Positions 47,901 through 58,293 of a stretch of DNA of 64,000 bases are shown in pieces. The notes beneath the pieces were generated by a model. The model ran no database searches, was not told the DNA's origin, and saw only the letters and a program-made list of their open reading frames with translations. The translations under genes and the position numbers were made by a program. The stretch lies in contig CM075766.1 of NCBI GenBank assembly GCA_037974665.1, positions 51,964,569 through 52,028,568 of the forward strand. Direction: 5' to 3'. The DNA comes from Ehretia macrophylla. Lineage: Eukaryota; Streptophyta; Magnoliopsida; Boraginales; Ehretiaceae. The first letter of the stretch is position 1, and each line of letters opens with the position of its first letter.

Positions 47901-48858
47901 TAAGAGGATGATTGATGCCGGTTACAACATTAGTTATTGGAAATGATCTTGAGAGCAAAAGCTCACCGTATCCTTGAAATGATTGGTAAATGTATATATT
48001 GTTCAATTTGATTCTTATACTATGCTTACATTCTGATTTGTATTACATTACATGTTTTCAAATAAGTTTTCACAAGTTAACCGAAAAAGGATTTCAAAAA
48101 CCTTGTCACTTGTTCCCCATTGCTGAGTTCATAAGGACTCACCCTCTTTTGTCATTACATGTAAAGCAGATTTGGATAAGGTGCTTGACGAGAATGTGCT
48201 AGTTGATGAACCTTTGAAATGACTATGTGCATTTACGTTCTTTTCATGATCATGGATACTATTAGGGATGTTGTGTTTGATTGCAGACTGTTTATTTTGT
48301 TGATGTAAATGACCCTTGTTGTAATTTGGGGTATAATTTTGGTTTGTACTAACTATAACTAGACGAACTCTTTTATTTTCGGTCGTTTGCTTTCATCATT
48401 ATGGATAGTAGTTATTATTAGGTGTTAAATCAATAGGTGAAGAATCAACTAAGGCAGCCCTACCTATGCTCAATCAAGTACTCAATTATAAGCTAAATGA
48501 TGATAGGTATTTGCATAAATAGGAAATTGACAAATAAATGAGGTGTAGTTCTCATGATAGGTTATTAATCCAAATAGAACCTCCAAGATAAACTAGTAGG
48601 CCTATCAACTGATGGTAAAACGAAAGCTTTAGTTATAGGTAGATCAAGGATTGAAATTTTTTGAGGTGTTGTAGAAATTAGGTCAAACCAAAGGTCCTAA
48701 ATACAGCCGTTATGATGACGGTTTTCCGAAAAACATTTTGGGGATCTTGGCTAACGAATAAGCATCAATCATAGTCAAACAGTTGGGGACAAAAAATAAC
48801 AATGATGATTTAGGGTATACCCAACTCTAGCCTCTATAGGTTAGGTTGGGGCGTGACA
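44971..48858 (+). repeat. 3' LTR, 3.9-kb family
   Basis: 3888 bp, TGTGAGGCTTGACCCCG to GGGGCGTGACA, closely matching the 5' LTR through its whole length. Confidence 0.92.
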
Positions 48859-49618
48859 CTAGCTCTATCAACATGCCCCTTCTTTTGCAATACTTAAAAA
48901 AGTCTCTTATGGCCCAATTATTATTACAGCCTTCTCTACCTTAGAATTCAGCTTTCAGGGTCAACCCAACGGCTTCTATGAGGAAGGCGGCGCAAAGGAG
49001 GCTCGAGGGCTTGTTAAGAAAGGCGGCAAGGGCTGACGAAGGGGGGAAAACGAAAGGCATTTCTGGTCCCCCTTGAGCCGGGGGGTGCTTGTGGGAAGGG
49101 GGGGGGGAGGGGGGCGGGGCGAGGGAAGGGTGTGCCACTAGGAAACAAGGGAATGAAAGGCCGCTTTGCGTTGGATGCTCTTTACCCTCATCCCAATGAT
49201 GGCTTTGTTGTCTTGGGGAGCGTTGAAGCTTGCTTCTTCTCCCGAGTTTTCTTGGTCATCAATAGGACATGTCCTTAATAGAATTGATATGATTCTTTGA
49301 ACAATTGGAATTTCGTACTTCTATCGGATCCTCCCTATCTCCTGATCGAGCTTGTATAGGTAGATATTGCCTGGTAGGGCTGATAGTAATACACTGTGTA
49401 GGACGGAGTAAGATAACTTCTCTCCTCCTACAAGTCGTCTGACGTAAAAGACTTTCTTAATGGAGTAAAAGAACTTGGGATCATCGATCTCTTCCTTAAA
49501 GATTGGGATAAGTCGATGTCGGTCGATGGTGTGAAAACACTTCCTGATGTCGAATTCCAGAAACTAGCGAGAGGTTCCCTACTCTTCTTTGATCCTTCTT
49601 AGGACCGAGTGGCCCCAT
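48859..49618 (-). pseudogene. matR: matR (intron maturase), 5' part
   Basis: On the minus strand, from about 49618, the frame reads GHSVLRRIKEE, then FLEFDIRKCFHTIDRHRLIP (the first RT block), LSALPGNIYLYKLDQEIG, the QRKAAFHSLVS region, the NKPSSLLCAAFLIEA block, and CNNNWAIRDFFKYCKRRG, ending at Leu-Ile-Glu-Leu against the LTR at 48858. The 3' part at 38648 continues it. In-frame stops include two TAGs where the family has Trp near the start (about 49585 and 49570) and one TAG for Gln before KYEI near 49330; others precede WHT and follow KAEF. Poly-C/G expansion near 49090-49130 adds Pro-rich text. The first ~30 residues are not matched; the frame continues upstream to ~49662 with unfamiliar sequence. 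Confidence 0.9.
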
Positions 49619-49662
49619 AAATTCTTGATATTGGACTGATCCTTGCCCACTTCAAAGAGGGT

Positions 49663-50049
49663 CTATTTTGATAGATAGAGATAGACAGGAACTAAGCAAT
49701 AAGAACAAAATACCAAAGGCTTACTCCCATTTCTCTCTACTCTACTCTATCTATTAAGGCTATGAAGGAATTCATTCATAGAATGCTTTTTGATTTCACT
49801 ACTTTTTGAAAACAACCGTACAAGATAGACCTGGCGGAGCAGATTGTACCAAAGGAGACCCCTTTTACTGAGAGTTTGGTTGGGTGTGTCCTTAGTCGCC
49901 TCGGAGAAGCCATACCCTTAGGAAGCTTACCTAACTCATCGCTTAACTCTCAAGAAAGGCCAGTAAATCGTGCATAATTTAAGAGAAAATATTCTTTAAA
50001 AGCCGGCGCTTTCTTTGTGCTAAGAATGGATACTTCTTGGTCTTTGCCG
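49663..50049. other. Spacer between matR and copia fragment
   Basis: No gene seen. Normal nad1 intron 4 sequence upstream of matR would be expected here, but I cannot confirm it, so this may be a rearrangement junction. Confidence 0.4.
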
Positions 50050-51660
50050 GAATTCTAACTTGGGGATACCTTTGACCGATTGTCTGCCCCTTCATTATTA
50101 TTATATAGAGAAAGGATTTTTTGACATCCATCTGCCATAGATGCCAGGACTTACTTGTTGCGTCAAAGATGAGTACTCGCACAGTAGTCAACTTTGCCAC
50201 TGGACTAAACATCTCATTGTAGTCAATCTCATACTGCTGTGATGTGAGAAAGCACGAGCAACCGTGTCCCTTCAACTGATCCATCACTTCGTCGCTTCAT
50301 TTTGTATACCCACTTGCAAGAAATTGGCTTTACTCCAATAGGAAATGAAAAAATGTCCCATGTCTCATTCTTCTTTAGAGCGGAAATCCCCTCGCGCATT
50401 GCGTTCTCCTACTCGTCATTACCCTTTGCGTCTTCAAACGAACTCGGTTCCCCGATCTCGGACACAGAACACTGTAAGAGCAGGACAACGTCTGCAAAGT
50501 CGGCTTGCATATACTTCAGATTGGACTTCTTGATCCACAAAGATCTTCTCAGACTTGGCTGATTTTCAGTCTTGATGTCTTCCATTGGTAGTGGTCTCTT
50601 CTCTCGGCTATCTCGCAACTCTGTTTGTGAGCTACTCTCTCCACTTCTTGGAGAAAGATTTTCCTGGCTTATAGGCTTTGGATTTTGAACCTCGCGAACA
50701 CTTGCCTTTTATCAAATGGGGCTCAAAGAACTACCAGTTTATGAACTCGATTTTGGTGACCCTACTGATCTCGAGTATCTCCTGACAGAAACCTCATACC
50801 GCTCTGGTAATTGCGCTTGTATACTCGTGTCTAAACTCTCCGAGTCTGGCAATACTACATTCTCGGTAGACCACTATGATGATGCCTCATCAAAGACAAG
50901 ATGTGGTGAGATGTATGCTTTATTGGTGGTAGGATCAATACATCTCCGCCCTTTTTTCTACTAATTTAACCTAGTAAAGATAGACCGTATCGCCTTCTTT
51001 TCCAACTGTGTCCTCAACTTGTCGGGCACAAAGACGTAGCAAAAGCACCCTAATACTCTGAAATGTGAAAGATTTGGCTCTCTCTTGTAAATACCTGGTA
51101 TGACGAGAGAAAACCAAGCTACGCTTGAGGCAATCTGTTGATGACATGGGCTTCAATCATCATGCATTTGACCCGGCTGCACATTCTTCGCATTCATCAT
51201 GCGGCTTCGCCAAGATGTCGATTCTTCTTCTCCGCGACTCCGTTCTGCTGTGTAGTATAAGAGCAGGCAAACTGTCTGCGAATCTCGTGCTTTTCAAGTA
51301 AGTACCAACTTCTGTGATGTGTATTCCCCTCCAGAGTCTGTCCTTAAACATAGTTTTCTTTGCCTTTACTTTCTAAAAAACATTCTCCACACTAATCTTC
51401 TGAACTCCATGAACTTTTGAAAGACTTCGGACTTATCTTCTAAGAAATATACCCCGCGAGTCATCATCAATAAATGTTTGCATATAACGCTTACCTAAGC
51501 ATGATGGAGTGGAGACTCTGCCAAAGACGTCTGCTTGAATAAGCTGGTCGACTTCTCCCCAGTTCTGTACATGCGCAAAGAATGTATGAGTCCCTATTCC
51601 TTTCCTGAACCTATGAGAACACTAACAGAATATGCTAGCAAAGATCTCATTCAAGACTTG
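50050..51660 (-). pseudogene. Ty1/copia pol fragment (integrase to early RT)
   Basis: Read from right to left on the minus strand, domains are in the usual copia order. First is integrase: DVFGRVSTPS, RYMQTFIDDDSRG, KSEVFQKF, then RRQFACSYTTQQNGVAEKKN. Next are the C-terminal part (LGCFCYVFVPDKLRTQLEKK, DPTTNKAY, VFDEASSWW) and the linker to RT. RT begins with ETWDM and KWVYKMKRRSDGS, and the last recognisable motif is WHLWQMDVKKSFLY near 50110. Many frameshifts and stops break it and the RT catalytic core and RNase H are missing. No LTR accompanies it. Copia fragments occur naturally in plant mitochondrial genomes, so it may have come with the NUMT. Confidence 0.85.
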
Positions 51661-52309
51661 AGAAATTTCATCCATCACAATAATGTCATTTTCTATGTGG
51701 TTGAGTAATAGGGCGTAGCTTCCCATGTTTTTTTTTTTTTTGAATAAACGATCTATCTATACATGAAAAGGATAAAACATAAATAAATAATACCTTAATG
51801 CCTTATCAATGGAAAGGTCTTCGAAACTATGAGTCTTTCATCTTTTCCCCTCCAACGATAAGGACGTGTCTAAGGATGCTACTTCGAGCGGGCATGCTTC
51901 TTTCTATGGGGGAGCGCATCACTTTGGACGTTCTTTACCGACAGATGCATGAGTCAGAACCTAATAGCTAGGCACATCGTGGGAGGAGAATAAGAAAAAT
52001 CTGTTGCATAATCCAAGTAAAATTCAGTATCTCGCTAATCAAAATCACCATCACGACCAGTAGCTAATAAAATGGCTAATCGATCTACCGGATCAACTTC
52101 TACCTACCCCACCCGGGCAAAGATCGTAAGGAGTATTTTTTTCTTCAACGGGAGGTCAGCCCCATGGGATAGGATACTTGGCTCCATTAGTGCTTACCCT
52201 CCTTCATCCCTTTGTTCCAATCCATCCAGAATCCAAGCAAGATTAAGGATTTCTATTCGGTAGCCCAACCAGTGTTGGGTATGGCTTATGGTGTGCACAT
52301 GAGCATTAG
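51661..52309. other. Spacer between copia and gypsy fragments
   Basis: No credible frame or RNA gene; a T run of about 15 lies near 51730. Composition is mitochondrial-like. Confidence 0.4.
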
Positions 52310-53050
52310 TTCCATGGATAGGACAATTGAATCTAATGGTAGTGCCCTTAGATGATTTCGATGTCATATTGGGCAATGACTTCTTTCTGGCTGCAAAGTG
52401 GAGTTGATGCCGTACCTTGGTGGGATGTTGATCGCGGATGAGAGACTACTTGTGCTTGGATGCAGCCTACCAGACAAAGGCAGGAAAGCAAACGCATGGG
52501 ATGTTATCTGCTATACAAGTGGGCAATGGTTTGAAGAAGGGTGCTGTCACTTACATTTCGGATTTTATTGAGGTCAAAGCTAACCACAAGGTGGAAATTT
52601 CAGACAAAGTGGCTGAGATTCTCAAAGAGTTTGTAGATGTAATACCATCAGAACTCCAAAAGAACCTTACCCCTAGAGGGGCCATTGATCACAAGATCGA
52701 TATAGTCCCTGGTGCCAAGCCCCCTACATGTACACCTTATCAGATGTCCCCCTTGGAACTGGCAGAACTTAGGAAGCAGTTGACAGAGTTGCTGGGTGCA
52801 GGCTTTATTCAACTTTCGAAGGCACCATATGGGGCCCCTGTGTTGTTCCAGAAGAAGCAAGATGGCTATTTGCGCATGTGTGTAAACTATCGTGCACTGA
52901 ACAAAGTGACAGTGAAGAACAAGTATTCTATCCCTTTGGTGGCAGATCTCTTCGACAGATTGTCCAAAGCCTCTTTTTTCACAAAGTTGGACCTTCGTTT
53001 GGGCTATTGAAAAGTAAAAATTACAAAAGAAGCCGAAGGGAAATGAGACT
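52310..53050 (+). pseudogene. Ty3/gypsy protease C-terminus and reverse transcriptase N-terminus fragment
   Basis: The first frame gives LNLMVVPLDDFDVILGNDFF, the end of a retropepsin domain, followed after a frameshift by [16 protein letters not shown]. The frame from 52438 to 53010 gives the linker and RT start: [87 protein letters not shown] and [11 protein letters not shown]. The next codon is TGA where the family has Trp; homology (KVKITKEAEG) ends near 53045, before the catalytic YxDD. It is fragment-sized, has no LTR, and is better preserved than its surroundings. Confidence 0.9.
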
Positions 53051-54771
53051 AGTTAAGCAGCTTCCGATTGACTGCCTAGGAAATTCATTCATTCATTAGA
53101 AAGTTGGGTCTACCTTCTTCCTTAGTTGACTAGACTAATGTGATAGATAGGTAGGCATTTCTCGAACAAAGCTCAGTCCTTCGTCATCAATATATTGGTA
53201 TAAAGGTCTTTGCCAGTCAGTTCCCTTCTCTTTCAAAATCCAATCGTAGGCCCAAAATGAAATGTAAGGCTTGCCGAGACAAACTGCTCACTTAACCTTT
53301 GAGCTAGGGAACTGGTTATTAAGTGCTTTCTGTCTCACTGGAAGTGCAAAAGCCTATTTGTTACTTTTAATACGAGATCAGAATAAGCCTATAGAAAGGC
53401 ACTTTCCTCTTCTTTTGTAGAGTAGATTGTCAGTCGTGGTACCAAAATAGAATGAAATGGAAGAGTTTCTCCTAAAGAACAAGGTTGGTAGTAAGTATGG
53501 AGGAGATCTAGAAGGTTGGGATTAATCGTTTCAGTTGGAATGCTAAATCATTAGCGACTAGCGCTATCTTAAACTTAAATAAGTACCATTGAGGTATTTG
53601 TAGAAGTAGGTTCAGGTTAGGGCTTCTTCTTTAGCACATAGCTGGGCTGAAGCTCAAACCAAACAACGACATGGGATGATTTCCCAAGCAATTGGTGTAG
53701 AGTTCCGTCTATCTTTACCTGAAGCTCTTTTCCTTGATATTTTGGACCAAATCTGGAACAGAAGCTGGAATTAATGGCACTAGTCCCAATGTCTTGTGGG
53801 AACACCTGCTACACTTCTCTATTACTATATCTGGCCATATCTCGTACCAAGGCTGAAACAGTACCGAGATGAACCAGAAGTAGGGGGAAAGACTCCTACT
53901 CAGCTCTTCATTGCCAGCTAGCACATACTAGCGGTTAGACGCTTCGTTTGTATGGCATTTCCTTGCATTATATACCACATTTCATTTTCATAGCCCTACC
54001 CACAAGAACTTCCACTTCTGTTTTCCTTCCTAAATGTAGCCCTCTACTTCAGGCGATTACGCTCTTCACGGGTTGGATTTCATCCCTAAAAAGTCTTTTC
54101 GCGAGCTAAGTTGAGTGTAGAACATTGACAGGGAACCGCAAGGAGAATTGCGCCCAGGGCTCGATCTACGGCTATCAAGCTTTCCCATTCGCATGCCTTA
54201 GGCGGGGGGTCTCACCACTCGATCTTTGTTTCTTCAGAACGAGGTTCGAAGAAACGCGGGAATAAAGGCAGCACTTCCTTAAGGTAGCCAAGCGAGCTTT
54301 GCGGATTTTATAGTTTCATTGGGGTCGTCATGAATTGAGTTAGCATGAAACGGGCCATTTTATGAAGCGGATCTTCGGCTATGGGGGACAGTTGGCCATT
54401 TGACACTTCTACTATAGCTTAGTGCTTCTTTTACTACTCCACAATGCTCTATCCAAAACAAAAGTGAGTGAAAGAAGCCCACTTGCCCACACTTATTTCC
54501 CCCTTATCGCTAGGGCCTCATCTCAGCTACATTTGATTTTGAAAAGGGGTAAAGCCGCAGCCTACCTTTTAGTTCAGGAATCGACCTTTCTAAAAAAGTA
54601 CACCCAAAAAGGGATCAAGTCGCATTACGTTCTTTCTTTCTTACGGACGCAGCAAACATTAGAAAAGTACGAGTTTCTGTTACAATCTACCCGATTCAAC
54701 TTAATTTGTTATATTAGAAGTGGTAATAGCATTAAGCATAATTCCCTTCAGGGCAGAAGCTAGGGTGATCG
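53051..54771. other. Mitochondrial-like spacer
   Basis: The longest frame (54422-54763, 113 codons) starts with a leucine run and has no motif I recognise. No tRNA or rRNA was seen. The last five bases, GATCG, are duplicated around the next LTR. Confidence 0.4.
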
Positions 54772-57378
54772 TGTAACACCCCAATCCCTCACGAGACTGG
54801 GAGTTCTATCAATCGGTCTAATCACAACCCAAACCAAACCCGGGCATAAATTTTTAGGGAAAACGGACGGAGTCTCCCTTGTTTCTAGGCGAAATGTAAA
54901 ACCTGCGATAGCATATAAGTGGACCAACACCGTGTCCAACCATCCAAACACCTCAAGGCCATCCGAGCCTTGGTTCTCAATAGTTAAACTAAGCAAGTAT
55001 ACATACATTTCCAATTTACAAGCTAACCTATCTCTTTTCATTTTTGACAAGTACATTAAAACTAGATAGTTAAACCATACTAAGCTACTGCATAAAATAA
55101 ACTATCATGCCATTCTAACTCTTTTCCTATGGACATTACAAACATGCATTGAAGTTAAGCTATGCTAACTGATTACATAAACTAGCTTGTCAATTCACCT
55201 CAACTACTTAGCTAAATTTAAATTACATTTCTTTTGAAAATAAATACATACAACATATGAACATACATCTTTGGATCTTTGACAACTCAAGCCACATAGC
55301 ACACAAGACAACTCTTCAAGCACGAACTTTCACGAAATCACGAACTTTCCAGCTAACATGACATTTCCTGAAATGTGGTGGTGAGGAGTGAGTATACACA
55401 ACACGTATACTCAGTGAGGGTGAGACAGATATCGAATTGGAGAGAAAGAAAGTCGTGCAATGCAAATAAGGTAGTTAAGCAATATAGCTAACAATTAAGT
55501 AATCAAGATGAACAATCAATATAATAAGCAATTAATGAAAGCATTAACACAACCATTCAAAGCTATACCACACTCTGAAGGCTATGGTTCACTCATACGA
55601 GCAATGTACCATTTCACGAGCGATACATCAATCTCGAGCTTGATGTTGACAACGATGACAATAAGCGCGCAACCACCTTATAACTTCAGGTTGGAATACC
55701 CCGGGAGTAACCATCAGTTCTACGACCCAAATCTCCCTGGGAGGTAACCCAAGCGAGAAAATGGAATAGGACACGGAGCTAGAGCAACTAACACTGGCAA
55801 CCCGAGGCTACCCAGAGAGGCCCATCACTCACGTGCCTGACACTATGCAATGCAAGACACGACACAAGGCGATAACGAGCGATAGCACAACAATACAGAT
55901 TAGAGGAGATAAACGAGATATCAAGCATTTACAACTATTACTAGCATTCAATTAACTTTTAAAGCATAACTATCTTTAATAGCAACAATAACACCAATTA
56001 AACAAGTAACAGCAGTTCAAACATGAAAATGACATATATCACTATTCAATCTCTAACTTCCAAAGACAATTGCGAGAAAACGAGCTACGGGATTAGGAAA
56101 CCGATTTCACTACATTCACTCAGGCACTACAAGGCACGTTTCTATGTCACTAAACTTCATTTTCTCACACGAGGCCCGAAAGTCCACCTACTGCGTTTGA
56201 ACTACAACTATGCTAACCGGTCACTCAATCAACGCCACAACAGCGCCAAAAGTGCTTCCATGCCCTCAATTGCAAAACCCCCAACTCAATTCGAGCACAG
56301 TCAACTTTTGGTCAAACGGCCCCTTTACGTTTCTTTGTCTAATTTTCAATTTTAACAAAGGCCGATCCGTTTTTAATTTCACATTTTAGCTTTCTATCAT
56401 TAATGACACCTATCCAAATCAAGCAATCGCAATTTGGATCAAAATCTGAAATTCTAGGGTTTACTATTCATAATTCACTATTCATTGTTTTTCCCCAATT
56501 TCAAATATGCAGTTTCAACCGTAAAAATTGCTAAATAATTATCAAGCAATGCTCTACGAACCCTAAAGAAGCATTTCCAATCAATTTCAATCATTATAAC
56601 GCATTAAATATCAAATCTAAAAATTTGAATCAAAAATCAAATTTCATAAAATAGGCACAAAAGCATGAAAACCCACACCTTAGACGCTCTTAGACGCTAG
56701 AAAAACCTCATAGGATGCCTCGGAAACCACCCCGTGCAAGCTCACGCGAAGAATCGAAGATTTGAAGTTGAAATTTCTTTTTTTTTTCTCCTTCCATTTT
56801 CGGCCAACTGCTCACTGTTTTTTCAGCTTTCTTTGTTTATTTTTTGTGCTATTTTTATGCATATAAGGTGACACAAGTCAAATGGTCAATGCCTCTTGGT
56901 CAACTAACTTAAAATTTGGTCAAATAAGCTTGTTTCATGCATTTTAAAGCTAAAACAACTAACATATATCCAATTCTAGTTAAATACAACTTAAAACACT
57001 AAAATTAAAACACTAAATACTAGTTTTCACTATTTGCTGAGGACTAGAATTCATTTCCTAACTATCTCTCTCAATATGCTATGCACTTTTCGACAATAAA
57101 AGAATAACAATTAAATCTCAAAGAATTTAAGAAATATATCATTTTTGAAAAGCATCATAGTTTAAAATTTACTCCGGCTCGGAGCTACTTTTCATTTAAT
57201 TGAAATCCGAGCATTCAAGTGCAAGAAAAATAAAACCGATTGACATAAATATAAAAATAAAGCCACAAATGAATGTTTAACTAAAAATAAACACATAATT
57301 CAATGCTAACATTTAAGATGACACTTAATTAGATGCAATTAAATGCCATTAAATGCATGCCGGGTTCGGGTTATCACA
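54772..57378 (-). mobile_element. Chimeric solo LTR, family A, TSD GATCG
   Basis: Minus strand: starts TGTGATAACCCG at 57378 and ends GGGGTGTTACA at 54772, 2607 bp. It is flanked by a perfect GATCG duplication (54767-54771 and 57379-57383). From 57378 to about 56680 it follows the LTRs of the 25375-35408 element, including the CGTGAGCTTGCACGGG segment. From about 56660 down to 54772 it follows the LTRs of the 13398 element and of 1-2706. No interior is left. Confidence 0.92.
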
Positions 57379-57383
57379 GATCG

Positions 57384-58073
57384 CAAAAGCATTAGCTCTA
57401 GCCTTTGCTCTTGTTTCTTCTGTGAGCCCCAAGCTCCTTCGTTAGAAATCCTCGGCGATTTGGTTATGGACTGGATTCTCAGTGCATATACATATGCTCC
57501 CATCAAGCACATCTAGCGATTGACACCCTTGATGAAGTATCAACTTCTTGAGGATTTACATTTTCTCAGGTTGTAAGACCAGAGTAGGGTCAACTTCTAG
57601 GAGAATTTGTGGACCATTTTCTAGAAAGCAATGACACCTAACACGAAAGAAATGCTAAGTATGAGTTTGAGCGAGTTCTCATTGTTTGAGTTCGTTGGAT
57701 CTCTCACTCAAAAGTCAAGTAGGGATGCTAGTCCTTTGTTTGGACCCCTTAGTGAGAATATCGATCGCTTACTCCTGGGCGCCTCGAGTATGCTTAAGGC
57801 ACTCATTATATCCCCTAGTCACCACCTCCATTCCTTCTTTGGTAGTAAATAGGAATACCTACATAACCATTGGATTCCTAAGTTAACACCTAGCTCTATA
57901 TCCAGAAAAGTTTGGTGCCACTTGTTGGCATGCCACTGCATGCTGACGAAAGCAATTAACCATTGCATGTAAGCTCGTTTCCTAAAACTTTGTATTCTCG
58001 CATGAAATGGTAACATATGAATATCTCTTTCCATTGTATAAACTCCTCTAATTGTTTCCCTATCACTGTATTG
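57384..58073. other. Mitochondrial-like spacer
   Basis: No frame with a recognisable domain. It begins with GCAAAAGC after the LTR duplicate. The open frame on the minus strand at 57819-58127 is a by-product of the adjacent rRNA fragment. Confidence 0.4.
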
Positions 58074-58293
58074 AACCCCCAAGCACAACTCATCCGCAGA
58101 TTCATCAATATCAGTCGGTTCGGACATTCACTTAGTTTCACCCAAGCTTCATCCTAGTCATGGATAGATCACCTAGGTTCGGGGCCATAAGCTGTGACAA
58201 TTGCCCAATGAAGGCTCGCTTTCGCTACGGCTCCAGTGGGTTCCATTAACAAAGCCACTGCCTATGAGTCGCTAGCTCATTCTTCAACAGGCA
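58074..58293 (-). pseudogene. rrn26: rrn26 fragment (large-subunit rRNA domain II)
   Basis: On the minus strand the order is CCTGTTGAAGAATGAG, AGCCGTAGCGAAAGCGAG, CAATTGTCACAGCTTATGG, GGATGAAGCTTGGGTGAAAC, TCCGAACCGACTGATATTGA and GCGGATGAGTTGTG. This is the conserved domain II segment of bacterial-type 23S rRNA, where E. coli has GGACCGAACCGACTAATGTT and GCGGATGACTTGTGG. The version resembles plant mitochondrial rrn26 more than the plastid gene, from memory. Similarity stops sharply on both sides, leaving ~220 bp, so this is a fragment rather than an rRNA gene. It is on the opposite strand from the 2707 fragment. Confidence 0.82.

Larger units (their letters stand above)
38649..48858 (+). 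mobile_element. Third non-autonomous LARD-like element (3.9-kb LTRs) inserted in matR
   Basis: LTRs at 38649-42566 and 44971-48858 enclose 2.4 kb with no credible frame. The flanks are CCAAC (38644-38648) and CTAGC (48859-48863). Both are one substitution from CCAGC, the plus-strand form of the sequence expected there in matR (GAG CTG GGC, Glu-Leu-Gly), so it is an aged 5-bp duplication. The element has a near-match tRNA-iMet primer site and a polypurine tract. Its LTR starts TGTGAGGC and ends GGGGCRTGACA, unlike family A but like family B. Confidence 0.92.

Noticed and set aside
50302-50964. Plus-strand frames of 82-86 codons
   Set aside because: Antisense shadows of the copia integrase/RT fragment.
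57819-58127. 102-codon minus-strand frame
   Set aside because: Its start lies inside conserved rRNA sequence; it is a by-product of the rrn26 fragment.
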